Shown one piece after another: positions 59,270 through 64,000 of a stretch of DNA of 64,000 nt (its first letter is position 1; each line of letters begins with the position of its first letter). A program made the position numbers and the translations under genes. A model generated the notes under the pieces. It made no database searches. It had not been told where the DNA came from and worked only from the letters and a program-made list of their open reading frames with translations. The DNA is taken from contig JBFLYK010000001.1 of assembly GCA_040756995.1 (NCBI GenBank), positions 372,001 through 436,000 of the forward strand, given 5' to 3'. Source of the stretch: BP-133 sp040756995 (GTDB lineage Bacteria; Actinomycetota; Acidimicrobiia; IMCC26256; BP-133).

Positions 59270-60037
59270 TTACGGCGACGCCCGCATGACGTTGAGGTCG
59301 ACTCCGCCGTCGATCCCCGAAATTCGGGCGTAGCCGTGTAGTTGCCAGATTGTCCAGCCCTTGACGTTGGGGCGGCGGAGGAAGCGCCGGTGCCACAGCG
59401 GCCGTCCGAGCCGTTCCCGGGCCGGGTAGCGCCGCTCGAACTCGTCGCCCACATACAGCACTGCCTTCGTATGCCAGGCGTCTTCGATGATGGAGAGGAA
59501 CCGGGAGAGCTCCGTGTCGAGCTCGGCCGGTGAAGGCCGACGCTTGCAGTTCCCCACCAGCTCGAGGTCCACCGCAGGCGCCAGCGCGCCCGGCTCGGGT
59601 GAGGCAACTCGGAGGAAGTTGGCGGCTTGGGCCGCACCGTCGGTGCAGAGCGTGAAGAAGTGGTAGGCGCCGCGGTCAAGGCCGGCATGGCCCGCCAGGC
59701 GCCAATTCTCGGCGAAGCGGCGGTCGACGAAGTCGCCGCCTTCCGTGGCCTTGATGTAGGCGAACTCGATGTCGTCGCCGGCGACCGCCCGCCAGTTGAT
59801 CAGCTCCTGATGGGCCGACACATCGATTCCGTACCGCTCTCCCTGGCGTAACCCCGGCCGCCAATTCGGCACCCAAATGAACCACCATCCCGCCGTGAGT
59901 AGCACCACGAGCACCACGCCGGCGAGGATTGCCAACGGCCACCGGCTCCGGCGGTACAGGGGTTCGCCTGACTCCTCCACCCCAAAGCCGGCCTCTCCCA
60001 TCTCACTCAGGAGCTCAGCCGGGCAAGTGGTCACCAC
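59270..60037 (-). CDS. GH25-family muramidase with N-terminal membrane anchor
   Basis: The protein has a short cytoplasmic part, one hydrophobic helix (WPLAILAGVVLVVLLTAGWWFIW), then a GH25 lysozyme barrel with YGIDVSAHQ, FAYIKATEGGDFVDRRF, AYHFFTLCTDG and PAVDLELVG, where DLE provides the catalytic acid. It should cleave peptidoglycan on the outer face of the membrane. The GTG at 60037 is used; an ATG at 60001 is also possible. Adjacent cargo may belong to conjugation or competition. Confidence 0.85.
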   Translation of the reverse strand: MVTTCPAELLSEMGEAGFGVEESGEPLYRRSRWPLAILAGVVLVVLLTAGWWFIWVPNWRPGLRQGERYGIDVSAHQELINWRAVAGDDIEFAYIKATEGGDFVDRRFAENWRLAGHAGLDRGAYHFFTLCTDGAAQAANFLRVASPEPGALAPAVDLELVGNCKRRPSPAELDTELSRFLSIIEDAWHTKAVLYVGDEFERRYPARERLGRPLWHRRFLRRPNVKGWTIWQLHGYARISGIDGGVDLNVMRASP

Positions 60038-60133
60038 CGACCACCGGCCGACCGTTGCTACGAACTTGGTCTGATAGGGCAGCCAACATCACCCGCGTGG
60101 CGAGGCGCTTCCTGCCGATGACGGCTCGTCGAA

Positions 60134-60862
60134 TCACCATGACACGGATCCACAGACGAGGGCGGACGACGTTCCCGGCAGCGGCGTCCGGGGCCGGCCT
60201 CGGAACACCTCTCGGAGACTGTCGTCGCGGAGCTCGTAGATGACTTCGCCCTCGTCCTCGATTCCGCCTTCGGCATTGCGCGTGAACGACTGTTGGATGA
60301 TGTCGGTCCGGCCGTCGCCGGTGCCGTCGGCACACCACAGGGTGGCACCACCCGAAAACCCCCAGCCGATGACGAGGGGATTGTGCACACCGGGGTCGAC
60401 GACAACCCGTAGCCGTTCGCCGGCCCAGGCGAGGAGATTGAACGTGTGGGCGGTGTTGCCGACGTCGTCCTTGAACCAGATCTCGTCCCGTCCGTCTCCG
60501 TTGACATCAGCCGTCCCAAGGAGCGTGGCGCACGGACTCCGAACGATTGCCTCGTCAACGCCTCCATTAGCCCGCCGCAGACGAACCAGCCACTCCCATT
60601 CGCCTTTCGCTTCGACGGTGACCAAGTCGACCGTGCCGTCGCCGTCCACGTCGCCCGGCTGCGGCGATCCGAGATCGCACGGACTCTGCGACCCGCCGGC
60701 AGAGACAGCCTCAGATCGAGGTTCCGTCTGTGGGCGCTCCCGGCGGTCACCATCGAGGAGGCGGAGCAGCAGGACGACCGCCGCCATGGCTGTGACCATG
60801 ATGATGCCGACCACGGCGCCATTCCTGGAGAAAGGCGGACCGGAGACAGCGGGGTCGCTCAC
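60134..60862 (-). CDS. Membrane-anchored FG-GAP/VCBS-repeat protein (242 aa)
   Basis: One N-terminal helix (VVGIIMVTAMAAVVLLLRLL) is followed by FG-GAP type calcium-binding repeats (GDVDGDGTVDLVTV, ADVNGDGRDEIWF, DGTGDGRTDIIQQS). Such domains form small beta-propellers outside the cell. The GTG start overlaps the stop of a 40-residue reading frame upstream (GTGA). The function is unknown. Confidence 0.8.
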   Translation of the reverse strand: MSDPAVSGPPFSRNGAVVGIIMVTAMAAVVLLLRLLDGDRRERPQTEPRSEAVSAGGSQSPCDLGSPQPGDVDGDGTVDLVTVEAKGEWEWLVRLRRANGGVDEAIVRSPCATLLGTADVNGDGRDEIWFKDDVGNTAHTFNLLAWAGERLRVVVDPGVHNPLVIGWGFSGGATLWCADGTGDGRTDIIQQSFTRNAEGGIEDEGEVIYELRDDSLREVFRGRPRTPLPGTSSALVCGSVSW

Positions 60863-60981
60863 GGTTGCAGGAGCGGCGGCCAGTGGGCGCCGCCATCCTC
60901 AGCCATCCGCTGGATATCTTCGCTCGTCGGCGTGGCACTCGACACCAGCACGGCGACCAATGCCAACGGCAGCACGCCCAT
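60859..60981 (-). CDS. Possible small secreted peptide (40 aa)
   Basis: An ATG preceded by AGGAAGA opens a frame with a signal-like start (MGVLPLALVAVLVSSATPT) and a short acidic tail, ending in the start codon of the FG-GAP gene. Coupling to that gene supports it, but no homologue is recognised. Confidence 0.4.
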   Translation of the reverse strand: MGVLPLALVAVLVSSATPTSEDIQRMAEDGGAHWPPLLQP

Positions 60982-61309
60982 TCTTCCTGGCCCCTCCGCG
61001 TTTCCGGAAGCCGCTCGGCCAACGTGACTCCAGCGATCGACTCGTTCGGACCCCTCCCCGGTTGGCGACGTGGACCCTACCTGCACTGTCTCGCAGCCCT
61101 GAGGCCCCGACAAGGGCTGACTTTCCTCACCTCGAGGACAGGCCGGGCCTCGGCCAACGCACCTCGAGTCGTCGCCGTCCTCTGTCAGCGGGCTGCTCTA
61201 CCGCCTGCGCACCGCTCTGAGTCACGATGTCTGCGCTCGGGCCGTGGGAGTGGTGCTGCCGGACGCCGACGAGGCCGACAGGCCAACGACGATCCCCGCT
61301 GAACTGACC
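60982..61309. other. Gap without a confident gene
   Basis: These 328 bases separate the small peptide from the repeat protein. No frame has a recognisable domain. It may hold the promoter of the FG-GAP and peptide genes. Confidence 0.4.
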
Positions 61310-62707
61310 TCACCTTCGGTTGGCCTGCGATCCCCTTGTGCCGGGCGGGTCGTCAACGGAGAAGTAGAGGGACCGGCGGACGGCAATGTCCGTGAAGTCG
61401 ATCGGCTCGCCGGGCCGGTGCCCCTCGGTGGGTCCGCCGAACCAGACGCCGCCCGTCATCGCCCACCGGTAGTCACCCACGGGGATGCGGGGGGACCCAG
61501 CGGGGATTTCCCGCAGCAACAGGGCGGCGGTGGCCGGGTCAAAACCGGCCGCCCTCCAGACGCGAGCCTCGTTCGGCACGACATCGAGGTCGGTCCATGC
61601 TCGAGCGACGGAAGCGTCAAAGCCGTATTCGACCCAGCGCCGGCGGTCGTCCCCGGGAATGTCGAGTTCGGTGAAGCGGCGTGCCTCCTCGGGAGTCAGC
61701 GTCTGGTCGGCGCACAGCAGATCCGTCACCTCGTCGGCGGGCACGCCAGCCGCCTTCCAGGCCTTCGCCTTGCCGAGCGGCAACCCCTGCAGGGCCCGCA
61801 CCTCGTCGAGGTCAAAGCCGTCGGCAAGCCAAATCGCCACGTCCGCCGGGTCGGCGTCGGAGAGCGCCCAGCCGACGTCTTCGGGCGACAGGCCCAGTTG
61901 TGCCCACCCCGCCGCCCGCTCCAGCCCTTCGAGCCCACCGAGGTCGAGCACGTCTGTCCAGGCCAGGGCGGTCGTCTCGTCAAATCCCCGGTTCTCGTGG
62001 GCGGCGAGTAGTTCCGGTGACAGCCGGGCGGCGATCACGTCGGCGGCGTCTTCACCCACCCGGCCCAGCGCCCTCCACGCCCGGGCGATCTCGCCCCGCT
62101 CTCCCGGCCACCACCCCCAGACACGCTCGTCGTCCCACCCCAGCACCTCCCGGGCGGCGTCGACGAGTGCCGGTTCGAGCATCCCGCCTCGGCCACCCCC
62201 TTCCGGTGCCCGCATGGCGATGAGGGACATCACCATCCCCACGCCGACCGAGGGCCACGGTGAGCGCAGCAGCCAAATCCGGCCCGGCGGCGGGGGAGGC
62301 AAACCGACCCCGGACAGCAGCTCAACCACAAAGCTGCGAATGTCGTCAGCCACCTCTGTCGTCCAAGGCGTGATCACCGTCGTCTTCCCCTGGCGCCCAG
62401 ACGATCGCGAGAAGCGGGGAAGCCGGTCGACCACCCAGCACCGCAATGGCGGCGGCCATACCGCCGGCAGGAACGACCACATCGGCGACGGCTCCGCCAC
62501 CCGCCACCCGGCCGCGACCAGTCCGGCGACCTCAGGGAGATCCTCCGGTTGGGGGTGGACGAACCGCTCACCCGGCGGGAGCTCCACCGGCTGTCGAAGA
62601 GCGGCGAGCTCAGCCATGCTGGGCGGCAGGGCAGGCACGTCGAGCACCGCGGGGGCGTCCTGCTCGCCCCACGGATCGTCCGGCGAAACCCCTAGCTGCG
62701 GTGCCAC
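61310..62707 (-). CDS. Helical tandem-repeat protein of unknown function (465 aa)
   Basis: The GTG start is at 62707. The N-terminal 190 residues are Pro-rich with a hydrophobic beta-like part. From about residue 190 on, degenerate helical repeats appear: AWRALGRVGEDAADVI, RAAGWAQLGLSPEDVGWAL, LADGFDLDEVRALQGLP, KAWKAAGVPADEVTDLL, WVEYGFDASVARAWTDL, VWRAAGFDPATAALLL. Each repeat has a Trp/Ala start, a (A)G turn and an acidic helix. This suggests a scaffold or ligand-binding solenoid. I do not recognise the family. Confidence 0.6.
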   Translation of the reverse strand: MAPQLGVSPDDPWGEQDAPAVLDVPALPPSMAELAALRQPVELPPGERFVHPQPEDLPEVAGLVAAGWRVAEPSPMWSFLPAVWPPPLRCWVVDRLPRFSRSSGRQGKTTVITPWTTEVADDIRSFVVELLSGVGLPPPPPGRIWLLRSPWPSVGVGMVMSLIAMRAPEGGGRGGMLEPALVDAAREVLGWDDERVWGWWPGERGEIARAWRALGRVGEDAADVIAARLSPELLAAHENRGFDETTALAWTDVLDLGGLEGLERAAGWAQLGLSPEDVGWALSDADPADVAIWLADGFDLDEVRALQGLPLGKAKAWKAAGVPADEVTDLLCADQTLTPEEARRFTELDIPGDDRRRWVEYGFDASVARAWTDLDVVPNEARVWRAAGFDPATAALLLREIPAGSPRIPVGDYRWAMTGGVWFGGPTEGHRPGEPIDFTDIAVRRSLYFSVDDPPGTRGSQANRR

Positions 62708-63384
62708 ACACCGACGCTAGCCGCCGGCGGGCACGACCATCCCGGGCTCTCCTGGGACCCAAATGCGACCCCGGCGACTTGCTCGGCTGGCGGGATCGCC
62801 CCGGGTTCGTACTTGCCGCCATCGGACGGGTCATCGACCCCCATCGGCCGCGCAGGTCCGCGGTCGATTCAGCGATAGCGAGCGAGCCCATAACCCCGCT
62901 GCTTCCCAAAGCGGTTCGGCGAGCCATGAGGAAATCACTGCGGCGACCTTCGGGAAAGGATGGACGCTTCGCGTGCCTTTGATCGCATCAACGGACCGTC
63001 GTTCACTCCAAGTCGGACGCGCGAAGAAGCCCCGCGACCCCGGCGCCGACGAAACGACGCTGCGTGGCAGGCCAGATTGCCCGGCGGGCCCCGAATCAGA
63101 GGTGGCCGCATGGAGGGACGCTCCGGAAGCGGCACCGGACCCCCGACGGCTCCGAGACGCCGGTGAGCATCTGACGAAAAGTCAGAAGGTCACCGCCGAC
63201 CTGGGCGTCCACGATGAAGTCATCGAGGTGCTTCGAGGGCCCCGTCGGAGGGCGCCGTTTGTCACCCGCTTGTCACCGAACACCAAAAGACGGCGTGGGA
63301 TCCAGTACGACGCAGAACGATGAAGGCGCTGGTCAGGAGGTACGTGGTGACACTGCGTGCGACGTAATACGACGGAGCACGGTG
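62708..63384. other. Island right end without a recognised gene
   Basis: About 680 bases up to the right attachment repeat have only short frames with no recognisable domains. The last 200 bases, next to the repeat, may hold arm sites for the integrase. Confidence 0.4.
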
Positions 63385-63429
63385 ACTACGGATCAGAAGG
63401 TTGGGGGTTCGAGTCCCTCCGAGCGCGCT
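63385..63429. repeat. Attachment-site repeat, 3' end of tRNA-Arg(ACG), outer copy
   Basis: This copy is identical over 45 bp to 54889-54933 and is followed by a strong terminator, as expected for the original chromosomal 3' end of a tRNA gene. The 5' half of the tRNA is absent here as well. With the inner copy it bounds the 8.5-kb element carrying integrase 2. Confidence 0.85.
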
Positions 63430-63450
63430 AGATACTTCAGGCGTAACACC

Positions 63451-63489
63451 GGCCGGAAGCCCTTTCGACGCAAGGGTTTCCGGCCTTTT
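63451..63489 (+). terminator. Rho-independent terminator after the tRNA-Arg end
   Basis: A 14-bp stem (GGCCGGAAGCCCTT pairing with AAGGGTTTCCGGCC, one G-U) with a 7-base loop is followed by TTTT. Its position 22 bp after the tRNA-like 3' end suggests that it is the native terminator of the interrupted tRNA-Arg gene. Confidence 0.85.
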
Positions 63490-63624
63490 CAGCACTCCGG
63501 AGACGACGGTTTCTGTACTGAGGCGATTGTCCCCAAGTGCCTTACTGAAGGCCCGGGTGACAGTCACGTGACAGCCACCACCCTCGTTCCGAGGCTGATC
63601 GACCAGGCGCGACCGCCGGCGCTA

Positions 63625-63715
63625 CCGCCTTGTCTCGTATCTGGTCAGCACGACGCCGCCGGGGAAGGTCCGCGTCTCGACCAGGTTCAAGTATGCCGTA
63701 GATCAGTTTCCGCAT
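63625..63715 (-). pseudogene. Remnant of a dihydrofolate-reductase-family gene (RibD C-terminal type)
   Basis: The start MRKLIYGI matches the N-terminus of this family, and within 8 codons the frame runs into LNLVETRTFPGGVVLTRYETR in another frame, its C-terminus. The middle (about 150 residues) is deleted. It lies outside the island on its right. Confidence 0.55.
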
Positions 63716-64000
63716 GGCGCCAGCCTTCCATGCGTCGGCTTCGCGTGGCATGGTCCAGCCGCCCGGAGGACGGCGACGTCCTGCTATCCGGATTCGTATG
63801 GTTGGATCAGGCGTAGCGAGGCGAGCGGGCTCGGCGGCAGGCTATGAGTTCTCGACTCGCCCGCCCGTCCAATCTCGTACCGCCGTGGTAGCGAAGGCAG
63901 GAGCGGCTACCGAATTCTACGGACGGGTCCTCGGCGGCTTCGACTCCGGGAGTCCCATACTTCTGCGGCCCGCCGCTCCACGACCTCCGCCCGACATTGT
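63716..64000. other. Right end of the window without a recognised gene
   Basis: No coding frame with a recognisable domain and no tRNA is seen in the last 285 bases. Confidence 0.4.

Noticed and set aside
1..64000. CRISPR arrays, rRNA genes and riboswitches
   Set aside because: No regularly spaced short repeats and no rRNA-like sequence were seen. No riboswitch was recognised by eye; a covariance-model scan would be needed to exclude one.

Overview
The window is high-GC DNA with dense, overlapping ATGA/GTGA/TGATG gene junctions, many GTG and TTG starts, GldA/GldFG-type and Liv-type ABC transporters and a tRNA-Arg(ACG)-like attachment sequence. This fits a high-GC actinobacterium, possibly of the Acidimicrobiia type. 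The genus cannot be fixed from the sequence alone. About the first 53 kb is an accessory catabolic region for aromatic (probably hydrophobic) compounds. The last 11 kb is a small integrase-bearing island.

Layout. (1) 0-4.3 kb: a Cdc48/VCP-like AAA+ ATPase (its C-terminus lies off the left edge) in an operon with two cupins, divergent from an IclR regulator; then a TetR regulator. (2) 4.3-7.1 kb: acylating acetaldehyde dehydrogenase, 4-hydroxy-2-oxovalerate aldolase and a C-C bond hydrolase (lower meta-cleavage pathway). (3) 7.1-9.7 kb, minus strand: Rieske ring-hydroxylating dioxygenase alpha and beta subunits, a small unknown and an SCP2 sterol-carrier-like protein. (4) 9.9-14 kb, plus strand: a CoA-ester module with a PaaA/PaaC-like di-iron protein, two MaoC half-proteins, an enoyl-CoA hydratase and a PaaK-like CoA ligase. 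(5) 14.3-20.2 kb, minus strand: a second lower meta pathway (hydratase, YCII protein, aldolase, acetaldehyde dehydrogenase, O-methyltransferase, hydrolase). (6) 20.3-23.4 kb: HpaB-like flavin monooxygenase, MhpB-like class III extradiol dioxygenase and flavin reductase. (7) 23.4-30 kb: a GroEL-like chaperonin and a soluble di-iron monooxygenase (SDIMO) of phenol-hydroxylase type. Its electron-transfer genes are a thioredoxin-like [2Fe-2S] ferredoxin and a NuoF-like NADH flavoprotein instead of the usual FAD/2Fe-2S reductase. (8) 30-34 kb: two SDRs, a zinc alcohol dehydrogenase, a cupin and a type I extradiol dioxygenase. (9) 34-45.3 kb: a Liv-type uptake system interleaved with unknown exported and membrane proteins, a second SCP2 protein and a GldA/GldFG-like ABC system. 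(10) 45.3-47.7 kb: two paralogous FCD-type GntR regulators flanking a RibF-like FAD synthetase. (11) 47.8-53.2 kb: decayed DNA, with a frameshifted MFS transporter, an IS21 remnant, a third ruined copy of the dehydrogenase/aldolase pair, an alcohol dehydrogenase, a DUF1838 gene with an internal stop and a broken BphC-type gene. (12) 53.2-63.5 kb: two unrelated tyrosine integrases on either side of a 45-bp tRNA-Arg 3'-end repeat at 54.9 kb, then a cargo of a Schlafen/AlbA-domain regulator, HEAT-repeat protein, GH25 muramidase, FG-GAP protein and a repeat protein, closed by the second copy of the 45-bp repeat and a strong terminator at 63.4 kb.

How it fits together (inference). An aromatic substrate imported by the Liv system is hydroxylated by the SDIMO, the HpaB-like enzyme or the Rieske dioxygenase plus a dihydrodiol dehydrogenase. 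It is then opened by class I or class III extradiol dioxygenases, and the products pass through hydrolase, hydratase, aldolase and acylating dehydrogenase to pyruvate and acyl-CoA. A CoA-dependent branch may handle acid intermediates. Palindromes of the form (A/G)(A/G)CAT-NCTANN-ATG recur in front of the HpaB/hydrolase, SDIMO, Liv and ribF operons, which suggests one regulon probably run by the two GntR proteins. A separate TTTC-N7-GAAA palindrome next to the tetR gene recurs in front of the Rieske/PaaA operons. Because the complete tRNA-Arg gene is not in the window, the left-hand island may extend beyond the left edge and carry the whole catabolic region.
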